DNA of 64,000 bases from Oscillospiraceae bacterium. Lineage in GTDB: Bacteria > Bacillota > Clostridia > Oscillospirales > Acutalibacteraceae. The translations under genes were made by a program, and so were the position numbers. This document shows positions 38,766 through 46,236 of this stretch, one piece after another. The notes beneath the pieces were generated by a model. That model was not told where the DNA came from, made no database searches, and worked only from the letters and a program-made list of their open reading frames with translations. How positions within the stretch are numbered: position 1 is the first letter of the stretch; every line of letters begins with the position of its first letter. The DNA lies in NCBI GenBank assembly GCA_012520505.1, contig JAAYOC010000040.1:1-64000 (forward strand), in the 5' to 3' direction.

Positions 38766-40868
38766 ATGCGTGATTTAGCAATTCCTGAAATCTTTGGCAG
38801 TCTTGTTTTTAACGAAGAAGTAATGCATACAAGACTACCAAAACAAGTTCACGCTGCACTTCGTGAATGCATCGAAAATGACAAACCTTTATCTTTCGAA
38901 ATTGCACAATCAGTTGCATCCGCAATGAAGACCTGGGCAGTTGAGAAAGGAGCCACACACTTCACACATTGGTTCCAGCCAATGACCGGAATTACTGCTG
39001 AAAAGCATGACAGTTTTATAAAACCAATTGGTGAAGGAAAAATAATTATGCACTTTTCAGGAAAAGAACTTATTCGTTCTGAACCTGACGCATCTGCATT
39101 TCCATCCGGTGGACTCCGCGCTACTTTTGAAGCACGTGGATATACAGCATGGGATCCAACCTCTTATGCTTTTATTAAAGATAAGACTCTTTGCATTCCT
39201 TCAATTTTTTGTTCTTATGGTGGACAAGTTTTAGATAAAAAAACCCCTCTTCTACGTTCACTACAAGCTGTTAATAAACAATCGTTAAGAATCCTTAATC
39301 TACTCGGCAACCCAACCGGTGCAACACATGTATATGCAGAAGTTGGAGGAGAACAAGAATATTTTCTTATTGATCGTGACCTTTATAACCAAAGAGAAGA
39401 TTTATGCTTAACAGGACGCACACTCTTTGGAGCAAGACCTCCAAAAGGTCAAGAAATGGAAAACCATTATTTTGGAAATATAAAGCCTAGAGTAAAAGCC
39501 TTTATGGAAGATCTTGACATTGAGCTTTGGAAACTTGGTGTCTATGCAAAAACAGAACATAATGAAGTTGCTCCGGCTCAGCATGAGCTCGCACCAATCT
39601 ATTCTGATTCCAATACAGCAGTTGACCACAACCAACTTACAATGGAAATTATGCGAAATGTTGCAATAAAGCACAATCTTGCATGTCTTCTCCATGAAAA
39701 ACCTTTTGCCGGTATAAATGGTTCAGGTAAACATAACAACTGGTCTCTTAAAACCAATACCGGAATTAATCTTTTCAAACCGGGAAAAACTCCGGCTGAA
39801 AATCTCCAGTTTTTACTTTTCCTTGCTGCAGTTATTAAAGGAACTGATGAGTATCAGGACTTGCTTAGAGCGTCCTGTGCATCTCCTTCTAACGACCATC
39901 GTCTTGGTGGAAATGAAGCACCTCCTGCAATCGTCTCACTCTATCTTGGTGACGAGCTCGGTTCTGTAGTTGAGGCGCTTGAACACGATGAGCATGTTGA
40001 GCCGATAGAACGTGCAGTAATGAAATCCGGCGTTAAAGTTATTCCGAGATTTAATAAAGATACTTCTGACAGAAACAGAACTGCTCCATTTGCATTCACA
40101 GGAAACAAATTTGAGTTTCGTATGGTTGGTTCATCTGCATCACTCAGTACACCAAATGTTGTGCTCAACACTATTCTTGCAGAAGAACTCTGTCAGTTTG
40201 CTGATGAGCTTGAAGGTGCAAGTGATTTTGATGTTGCGGCTCATGCTCTCATTGCAAGGGTTTTAAAGAACCATGGAAAAATAATTTTCAACGGCAATAA
40301 CTATTCTCCGGCATGGATTAAAGAGGCTGAGCGTCGTGGACTTTTAAATTTAAAAACCTGCATTGATGCTCTTCCGGCATATATCGCAGAAAAAAACGTC
40401 GAACTTTTTAGAAAACATAAAATTTTCAATGGCGAAGAACTTGCTGCCCGTTATGAAATAAGCCTTGAAAATTATTGTAAAGTTCTTCAAATTGAAGCAT
40501 TAACAATGATAGATATGGTAAAGAAAAGCATCTATCCTTCCGTATGTGAATATATGGGGACGGTTGCAGATACCATTTGTTCAAAACGTGCTGTAGCAGC
40601 AAACTTTGCCTGCGAAATGGAAGTTTCACTTTTAACAAAACTCTCTGATTATTCCGACAATCTCTTTAAGGCTTGTGTAAAGTTAGAAAAAGATTTAAAG
40701 AGAGCTGCTGATATTACAGACCTCGTAGAATGTGCTCATTTTTACAGGGATGCCATTACAAAAGATATGGAAGAAACTCGTCACTTTGCTGATGAACTTG
40801 AACTTATCACAGCAAAAAATTATTGGCCGTTCCCAACATACACAGACCTTACTAATAGTGTGGTGTAA
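38766..40868 (+). CDS. glnN: Glutamine synthetase type III
   Basis: ATP-dependent synthesis of glutamine from glutamate and ammonia. At 700 residues, with FGSLVFNEEVM at the start, FPSGGLRATFEARGYTAWD, AEVGGEQEYFLID, EVAPAQHELAPI, the HEKPFAGINGSGKHNNWSL substrate loop and NDHRLGGNEAPPAIVS, it is clearly the GSIII (GlnN) class common in gut Clostridia and Bacteroides. AAAGGAC precedes ATG. It is joined to queT by a three-base gap. Confidence 0.97.
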   Translation: MRDLAIPEIFGSLVFNEEVMHTRLPKQVHAALRECIENDKPLSFEIAQSVASAMKTWAVEKGATHFTHWFQPMTGITAEKHDSFIKPIGEGKIIMHFSGKELIRSEPDASAFPSGGLRATFEARGYTAWDPTSYAFIKDKTLCIPSIFCSYGGQVLDKKTPLLRSLQAVNKQSLRILNLLGNPTGATHVYAEVGGEQEYFLIDRDLYNQREDLCLTGRTLFGARPPKGQEMENHYFGNIKPRVKAFMEDLDIELWKLGVYAKTEHNEVAPAQHELAPIYSDSNTAVDHNQLTMEIMRNVAIKHNLACLLHEKPFAGINGSGKHNNWSLKTNTGINLFKPGKTPAENLQFLLFLAAVIKGTDEYQDLLRASCASPSNDHRLGGNEAPPAIVSLYLGDELGSVVEALEHDEHVEPIERAVMKSGVKVIPRFNKDTSDRNRTAPFAFTGNKFEFRMVGSSASLSTPNVVLNTILAEELCQFADELEGASDFDVAAHALIARVLKNHGKIIFNGNNYSPAWIKEAERRGLLNLKTCIDALPAYIAEKNVELFRKHKIFNGEELAARYEISLENYCKVLQIEALTMIDMVKKSIYPSVCEYMGTVADTICSKRAVAANFACEMEVSLLTKLSDYSDNLFKACVKLEKDLKRAADITDLVECAHFYRDAITKDMEETRHFADELELITAKNYWPFPTYTDLTNSVV

Positions 40869-40871
40869 AAT

Positions 40872-41399
40872 GTGACAAAAAACTCAAAACAAGTTTCATA
40901 TGTGGTTACAGCCGGTGTCATAGCAGCCCTATACTTTGCGTTGACATTAATCTCATCTGCAATGGGGCTTGCCTTTGGTCCTATTCAACTTAGACTTTCA
41001 GAAATTCTATGTATATTGCCAATATTTACACCGGCTGCAATTCCGGGACTTGTTATTGGCTGTATTCTTTCTAATCTATCTAGCCCATACGGACTTCTTG
41101 ATGTCATTGTAGGCTCAAGTGCCACACTTCTTGCAGCACTTCTAACTAGACAATTTAGAAACATAAAAACAAAAGGATTTCCATTCTTATCAGCAATAAT
41201 GCCCGTTTTTTTTAATGCTATTTTTATAGGTGCTGAAATTGCGTATATCACCGCAGATGAAGATACATTTTGGAAAATATTTTTTGTATCTTTCGCACAG
41301 ATTGGTATCGGAGAGTTTATATCCATAGTATTAATTGGCTTGCTCTTTTTCTACAAATCACTCAAAAAGATAAGTTTCGAAAAACTTCCTGAGAACTAA
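40872..41399 (+). CDS. queT: QueT-type ECF transporter substrate-binding protein
   Basis: 175-residue membrane protein with five or six hydrophobic helices. GPIQLRLSEILCILPIFTPAAIPGL near residues 32-56, GCILSNL and DVIVGSSATLLAALLT are the hallmark of the QueT family, an S component that imports queuosine precursors with a shared ECF energising module. It starts at GTG 40872, three bases after the glnN stop, with poor Shine-Dalgarno, so coupling is likely. No preQ1 riboswitch is seen. ECF components are not in the window. Confidence 0.85.
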   Translation: MTKNSKQVSYVVTAGVIAALYFALTLISSAMGLAFGPIQLRLSEILCILPIFTPAAIPGLVIGCILSNLSSPYGLLDVIVGSSATLLAALLTRQFRNIKTKGFPFLSAIMPVFFNAIFIGAEIAYITADEDTFWKIFFVSFAQIGIGEFISIVLIGLLFFYKSLKKISFEKLPEN

Positions 41400-41428
41400 C
41401 AAATCTACAATCAAAAAACACAATTAAC

Positions 41429-41458
41429 AAAGCTCAAATGCAATTGCATTTGAGCTTT
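41429..41458 (+). terminator. Terminator after queT (dispersed hairpin, copy 1)
   Basis: Fourteen-base stem (41429-41442 with 41445-41458) with an AT loop. It is nearly identical to hairpins at 42588 and 45937. Confidence 0.85.
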
Positions 41459-41505
41459 TAGTTATTTTGCACAAAACTATTCCCTTTAATTTTAAAAAAC
41501 ATTAA

Positions 41506-41534
41506 TTTACAAATGCATTCGAAAATTATATAAT
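41506..41534 (+). promoter_or_regulatory. Promoter for the E2-like gene
   Basis: TTTACA and TATAAT with a 17-base spacer, about 38 bases before the ATG at 41573. Confidence 0.7.
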
Positions 41535-41572
41535 GCTTCTTAATTGTTTTATTATCTTGGGGTGAAAATATT

Positions 41573-42514
41573 ATGAAATACACTTTAAAACACGTAGCAA
41601 TGTCTGACTTAAAACCTAAGGAGACTATTCTTTTCGATATGAACAGAAAAGTTGTTGCTAATATGACATTACAAGCTTGGGATGAAATTCCACACGCTGC
41701 AATCATTCATAATGCTAACGTTTCTAAATTTATGGATATTTTAAAAGAAATAAATAATTCAAGGGATTCTGAAAAAAAAATTACATTAAACACAGCTCTA
41801 CTTAGAATTTTTGTAGAAGGCTTAAAGGCTGCTCCTCACATGAACTCTCATATGGAATTTAACAGATGGAAAGTTCAAGGCACTTTAAAAATTTATGACA
41901 CAATCAACGTTACAATGCCTATCACTTTACCTGATGGCTCAATGATGAGCTTTAATGTCCGCGACGTCGACAAAAAATCCATGAGTGAAATTGGCGACAC
42001 TATCAATGACATAATAAGACGAGGCGCAAAAACTAACCTAAAAGAAGTTTTAATGGAAGTTTCTCTTGACAACACAATCGGCTACTTTAGAAAAGGTAAA
42101 ATTCTTAAAGTAATTGGTAGAATGATTGGCGTCACTACCGGAAAACATAAACTCAAAGCTATGAGCCTCAAAGAAAAAAGAGAATATTTAAAGATTCCTG
42201 AGTCTGATCGTCTGACAATGAAAGATATTGAGCAAGGGACAATTACAATTTCTAATGTAGGTTCACTCTACAAAGACTGGCATGGAGCTTGTACTCTACT
42301 TGAAGTAATTCCACCACAAACTGTTGCAATTGGAATTGGCAGTGCTACAAAAGCTCCTGTTGTTGACAAAAACGACAAGATTATTGTTGAGAGAGTTTTA
42401 CCAATTACAATTGCTTTCGATCACAAGGCTCTTGACGCAAACGAAATAATGCCTTTCATAGAACGCTTAGACGAAATTTTTGAAAATCCGGAAGTTATCA
42501 AAGAATGGGTATAA
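41573..42514 (+). CDS. Stand-alone 2-oxo acid dehydrogenase acyltransferase (E2) catalytic domain
   Basis: 313 residues with the chloramphenicol-acetyltransferase-like fold of E2 subunits: TLNTALLRIFVEGLKAAP, TITISNVGSL near 236-245, PPQTVAIGIGSA and the catalytic FDHKALDANE with His284 and Asp288. The usual DHRxxDG is DHKALDA. It has no lipoyl or E1/E3-binding domain and no E1 or E3 gene nearby, so it cannot be a normal complex E2. A free acyltransferase role is inferred. GGGGTG precedes ATG. Confidence 0.85.
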   Translation: MKYTLKHVAMSDLKPKETILFDMNRKVVANMTLQAWDEIPHAAIIHNANVSKFMDILKEINNSRDSEKKITLNTALLRIFVEGLKAAPHMNSHMEFNRWKVQGTLKIYDTINVTMPITLPDGSMMSFNVRDVDKKSMSEIGDTINDIIRRGAKTNLKEVLMEVSLDNTIGYFRKGKILKVIGRMIGVTTGKHKLKAMSLKEKREYLKIPESDRLTMKDIEQGTITISNVGSLYKDWHGACTLLEVIPPQTVAIGIGSATKAPVVDKNDKIIVERVLPITIAFDHKALDANEIMPFIERLDEIFENPEVIKEWV

Positions 42515-42587
42515 AACTAATATTAAATACGTCAAATCAACAAAAATAAAAACCGAAGTTTGATTTTAAAATATGAACACGATAAAC

Positions 42588-42617
42588 AAAGCTCAAATGC
42601 AACAGCATTTGAGCTTT
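42588..42617. terminator. Hairpin terminator (dispersed hairpin, copy 2)
   Basis: Thirteen-base stem (42588-42600 with 42605-42617) with an AACA loop, between the E2-like gene and the convergent DUF1667 gene. It carries T-rich runs on both sides. Confidence 0.85.
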
Positions 42618-42706
42618 TATTTTTATTATTTCTTAGTTTTATTATTTCATCTTCACTTTTATTAACCGTTTAGTTTAATTATATAACCATCTAATTATGT
42701 TACTGT

Positions 42707-43075
42707 TTAATCTAAAACATTGTTTGTTGCTACTATATCCACTTTTGTTCCCAGTACATTAGAAATTAATACATCGCCTATTTTCACAGGAACTTTTGCA
42801 ACGACCTTATTTATTTCTTTCATACACTCAAAAATCTTATCTTTCGGGATCTCACTTGAAGTTTTTACAGGAACAACGTTATGAACTTTTGAGCCCTCAA
42901 TTCTAACAGTGGAACAGATATTTCTTCTTGGATCAGTTATCTCATTCTCTGCATAAGTTTCACCGCGCTTACAAGTGTTTCCGGTTACAGAAATAATTTT
43001 GTCATTATCATCAAGTTCTATTTGCATAAGACAACCAAAAGGACAAACAACACAGGTTAAATCAATCTTTTTCAT
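42707..43075 (-). CDS. DUF1667 protein, probable Fe-S subunit of a GlpAB-like oxidoreductase
   Basis: 122 residues. N-terminal LTCVVCPFGCLMQIE and CKRGETYAENE give four Cys near residues 8, 11, 15 and 35, a likely [4Fe-4S] site; TDPRRNICSTVRI is the DUF1667 core. The family is almost always found with GlpA-like and FAD-dependent oxidoreductases, as here. It follows the FAD gene by two bases after AAGGAG. The likely role is electron transfer for the two flavoproteins. Confidence 0.9.
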   Translation of the reverse strand: MKKIDLTCVVCPFGCLMQIELDDNDKIISVTGNTCKRGETYAENEITDPRRNICSTVRIEGSKVHNVVPVKTSSEIPKDKIFECMKEINKVVAKVPVKIGDVLISNVLGTKVDIVATNNVLD

Positions 43076-43077
43076 TT

Positions 43078-44322
43078 TTATTTCTCCTTAACCTTAATTT
43101 CTATTACATCATCACTTGTAAGATTTTCAAATAGTTCAGTTTTTATTTTTAAGTTTTCCATTTCGCCGGGTGCAAGCTTTCTTTTTTTCTTAGAATAAAT
43201 CTCTTTATCGTTTACTGAAAGAGAAACAATCATATTGTCAAACTCATTTGTAACTCTAAAATAGAACGTGAGCTCCTCTGTGACCGGAAGTGAAACCTTC
43301 TGTGGAACAATATATCTAACTCGCTCGCCCGGGACAACTTTTGCAAATTCGTTTTTTAAATTTCTATTTTTAATAAATTCAGCGGCAGCTTTTCCGGCAA
43401 CCTGACTTTCTAAAGTAACAAAATCAACTAAATCATGCACTTGCAAAACATTTCCACAAGCAAAAATACCAGAAATAGATGTCTCTCTTGTGTCAGAAAC
43501 AACAGGGCCTTTGGTTACAGGATCAATTTTAATTCCTGCAAGCTGGCTGAGTTCGTTCTCAGGAATAAGTCCAACGGATAAAAGAAGAGTATCACATTCA
43601 ATATATTCCTCCGTATCTGGGATTGGCTGTAACTTATCATCAACTTTAGCAATCGTAACACCTTCAAGTCTTTCTTTTCCATGAACACAAACAACGGTAG
43701 TTGAAAGACGAAGTGGAATGCCGTAGTCGTCGAGACACTGAACGATATTTCTTTTAAGACCGCCTGAAAATGGAAGTAGTTCGCAAACAGCTTCAACCTT
43801 AGCGCCTTCAAGGGTCATTCTTCTTGCCATGATAAGACCAATATCACCACTGCCTAGGATAACACATTTTTTACCGGGCATATAGCCTTTGATGTTGATA
43901 TATTCTTGAGCTGCACCGGCAGTCATTATACCCGATGGACGAGTACCATAAATATTCAACGCACCACGTGGACGTTCTCTGCAACCCATAGCCAAAATAA
44001 TTGCATCAGCTTTGAATTTCATAAGCCCGTCTTTTTTATTCATTGCAATAATTTCTAAATCTTTGGAAATAGAAGTTACCATTGTATCGCAAATAAGTTT
44101 GATATCAGTGTCCTTAATCGCCTCACTAAAACGCGCAGCATATTCAGGACCGGAAATTTCTTCATTAAAATAATGAAGCCCAAATCCCGTATGAATGCAT
44201 TGCAAAAGAATACCGCCCGGTTCTTTTGCACGCTCAAATATAACTATATCTTTTATTCCTTCCTTATGAGCCTCCAGTGCTGCTGCCAGTCCGGCAGGTC
44301 CGGCTCCAATAATTGCTAACAT
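43078..44322 (-). CDS. FAD/NAD(P)-dependent oxidoreductase of a GlpAB-like complex
   Basis: 414 residues with the dinucleotide-binding start IIGAGPAGLAAAL, FERAKEPGGILLQCIHTGFG, a second Rossmann motif CVILGSGDIGLIMARR near 155-171, and GIFACGNVLQVHDLVDFV near the C-terminus, the NAD(P)H:acceptor disulphide-reductase-like fold. A C-terminal beta domain of about 80 residues follows. The ATG overlaps the TAA of the GlpA-like gene. It probably passes electrons between G3P-type oxidation and an NAD(P) or hydride pool. Substrate not proved. Confidence 0.9.
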   Translation of the reverse strand: MLAIIGAGPAGLAAALEAHKEGIKDIVIFERAKEPGGILLQCIHTGFGLHYFNEEISGPEYAARFSEAIKDTDIKLICDTMVTSISKDLEIIAMNKKDGLMKFKADAIILAMGCRERPRGALNIYGTRPSGIMTAGAAQEYINIKGYMPGKKCVILGSGDIGLIMARRMTLEGAKVEAVCELLPFSGGLKRNIVQCLDDYGIPLRLSTTVVCVHGKERLEGVTIAKVDDKLQPIPDTEEYIECDTLLLSVGLIPENELSQLAGIKIDPVTKGPVVSDTRETSISGIFACGNVLQVHDLVDFVTLESQVAGKAAAEFIKNRNLKNEFAKVVPGERVRYIVPQKVSLPVTEELTFYFRVTNEFDNMIVSLSVNDKEIYSKKKRKLAPGEMENLKIKTELFENLTSDDVIEIKVKEK

Positions 44323-45758
44323 TATTTCGTCCTCTCAAAAATAATTTTGGAGTTTTTTCCAAATTTAGTGACTGAATTTACAGGTATATCAAGCTCTTCA
44401 GAAAGAATATCCATAACTTTAGAGCCGCAAAATCCGCCTTGACATCTTCCCATTCCTGCGCGAACTCTTCTTTTAACACCGTCAATATCAACTGCACCAA
44501 CAGGACGATGAATTGCGTCTTTGATTTCACCTTCAGTTACGGTTTCACATCTACAAATTACTCGTGCATAATCAGGATTTTTTGCTATTGCAACTTGCTT
44601 TTCTTCAAAAGACATTGAATTAATTCTAATAGGTCTCTTTATCGAAGGATTGTAATTTTCTTTTCTTCTTAATTCTTTAGGATATACTTCTTTTACAATA
44701 TCCGCCACATATTCCGCAATTGCCGGAGATGAAGCAAGTCCGGGGGAAGCAATGCCGGCAACATTAATAAAATTCTTATTCATTTTTGATGAACCAATAA
44801 TAAAATCGTCACCTTCTGTATGAGCCCTAATTCCTGCAAAAGAGGTAATCATCTGTCCCACCGGAAGATTTGGAACAGACTCTTTTGCTTTTTCAAAAAT
44901 TATTGGCAGTTGACCCTTTCTTATTGCATAAGACTCTTTTTCATCCGCGTCATAAGATGAAGGTCCAACAATAATATTCCCATGAGTTGTGGGAGCAACT
45001 AAAACACCTTTACCCATCTTTGACGGAGTTGTAAAAATAACTGTATTTGCAATATATCCTGCCGCTTTATCTAAAAGAGCATATTCGCCGGGACGAGGAC
45101 TGATTTTAAAAGAAAAATCTCCGACCATATTGGCAATATCATCTGAATGTGTACCGGCTACGTTAATAACAATGTTAGCTTCTATAAAACACTCACCATC
45201 TGAAATTACAAACATGTCGTCCTTCATTTCAATAGAAGAAACTTCAAAGTTTCTAATATATGTTGCTCCATTGTTAGCCGCACAGTCAGCGGCCGAGTCA
45301 GAAAGTTCATAAGGGGAAACGATTCCGGCATCAGGAGCATAAAGTGCAGAAATAGCCTTAGGAGAAATTTCCGGTTCGATTTCTCTAAGCCTTGCCTTAT
45401 TTATTATCTCCAAATTAGGAACGCTATTCGCAATTCCTCTATCATAAAGGGCCTTAATATGTTCATGCTCTTCTTCATTAAAAGCAATAACAATGGAACC
45501 GGTTTTTTTGTAAGGTACATAAAGCTTTGCACAAACATCTTCCATAAGTGCACAACCACGAACATTCAATAAAGCTTTTAAGGAGCCAGGCATTGCATCA
45601 TACCCCGCATGAACAATTCCGCTATTTGCCTTTGTTGTTTCCATTGAAATATCATGGTTCTTTTCTAAAACAACAATTCCCACATCATAAGCGGAAAGTT
45701 CCCTTGCAATCATATTACCAACAACACCGCCGCCGATAATAGCAATATCAGTTTTCAT
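44322..45758 (-). CDS. GlpA-like FAD-dependent oxidoreductase with BFD-type [2Fe-2S] domain
   Basis: 478 residues. IAIIGGGVVGNMIARELS near residues 5-22 and the DAO fold (NSGIVHAGYDA, GRPGEYALLD-like PRPGEYALLD, GIRAHTEGDDFIIG) match the glycerol-3-phosphate dehydrogenase/L-2-hydroxyglutarate oxidase group. A C-terminal bacterioferritin-ferredoxin domain carries CRCE and GRCQGGFC. The three-gene set resembles anaerobic G3P dehydrogenase, but glpK and glpF are absent here, so the substrate is open. AGGAG lies before ATG. Confidence 0.88.
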   Translation of the reverse strand: MKTDIAIIGGGVVGNMIARELSAYDVGIVVLEKNHDISMETTKANSGIVHAGYDAMPGSLKALLNVRGCALMEDVCAKLYVPYKKTGSIVIAFNEEEHEHIKALYDRGIANSVPNLEIINKARLREIEPEISPKAISALYAPDAGIVSPYELSDSAADCAANNGATYIRNFEVSSIEMKDDMFVISDGECFIEANIVINVAGTHSDDIANMVGDFSFKISPRPGEYALLDKAAGYIANTVIFTTPSKMGKGVLVAPTTHGNIIVGPSSYDADEKESYAIRKGQLPIIFEKAKESVPNLPVGQMITSFAGIRAHTEGDDFIIGSSKMNKNFINVAGIASPGLASSPAIAEYVADIVKEVYPKELRRKENYNPSIKRPIRINSMSFEEKQVAIAKNPDYARVICRCETVTEGEIKDAIHRPVGAVDIDGVKRRVRAGMGRCQGGFCGSKVMDILSEELDIPVNSVTKFGKNSKIIFERTK

Positions 45759-45810
45759 TTTAAGAACTCCTAATTTTTAATCGTTAAAATTAAATAATTC
45801 ATTTGTTAAA

Positions 45811-45839
45811 ATTATATCACTGAGCTACTTTCCCCGCAA
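45811..45839 (-). promoter_or_regulatory. Extended -10 promoter for the GlpA-like operon
   Basis: TGATATAAT (extended -10) with a weak TTGCGG at 17 bases, about 52 bases before the gene. The rest of the 45759-45936 gap shows nothing more. Confidence 0.6.
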
Positions 45840-45936
45840 TCTGTACAATGACCAAATTTCGCTCATTTACACTTAAGTTTTTATAAACTTTTGAAATTTG
45901 ATTATATAGCTCACAAAATTTATAACATAAATTAAC

Positions 45937-45966
45937 AAAGCTCAAATGCAACTGCATTTGAGCCTT
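45937..45966 (-). terminator. Terminator (dispersed hairpin, copy 3)
   Basis: Eleven-base core stem GCTCAAATGCA (45940-45950 with 45953-45963) extended by A-T pairs around one mismatch. It lies just after the stop of the small gene at 45975 and ends the miaB-to-mutL operon. Confidence 0.8.
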
Positions 45967-45974
45967 TAACTTTT

Positions 45975-46205
45975 TTAACTAGCTGTGATATACATTGCAA
46001 TAATAGCCTTTTTATAATCACATTTTTTTACATAAATATTGAACCAAAATATACTTTTAACAGAAGAAACAGCTTTATAAAAAGGTATACCTTTTACTTT
46101 ACAGTCAAATTCAATACCTGCATTTTTCAAATTATTCAAAATTATATTTTTTTCAGAGACAGATCTACTCTTGCATAACAGCCGTCTATTAAAAAACGTT
46201 ATCAC
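45975..46205 (-). CDS. Small DUF2007-like protein of unknown function
   Basis: 76 residues. ILNNLKNAGIEFDCKVKG followed by FNIYVKKCDYKKAI has the pattern of small Firmicute proteins of the DUF2007-like type (a short alpha/beta module that ends in a VYVKKxDY strand). It starts at GTG 46205 after AAGGTG and sits between mutL and a clear terminator, which supports a real gene. The first 20 residues are less typical. Function unknown. Confidence 0.6.
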   Translation of the reverse strand: MITFFNRRLLCKSRSVSEKNIILNNLKNAGIEFDCKVKGIPFYKAVSSVKSIFWFNIYVKKCDYKKAIIAMYITAS

Positions 46206-46236
46206 CTTTTCACCTTCTCAATGATAAGTCTTATTA

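Noticed and set aside
40860-40880. preQ1 riboswitch before queT
   Set aside because: Only three bases separate it from glnN.
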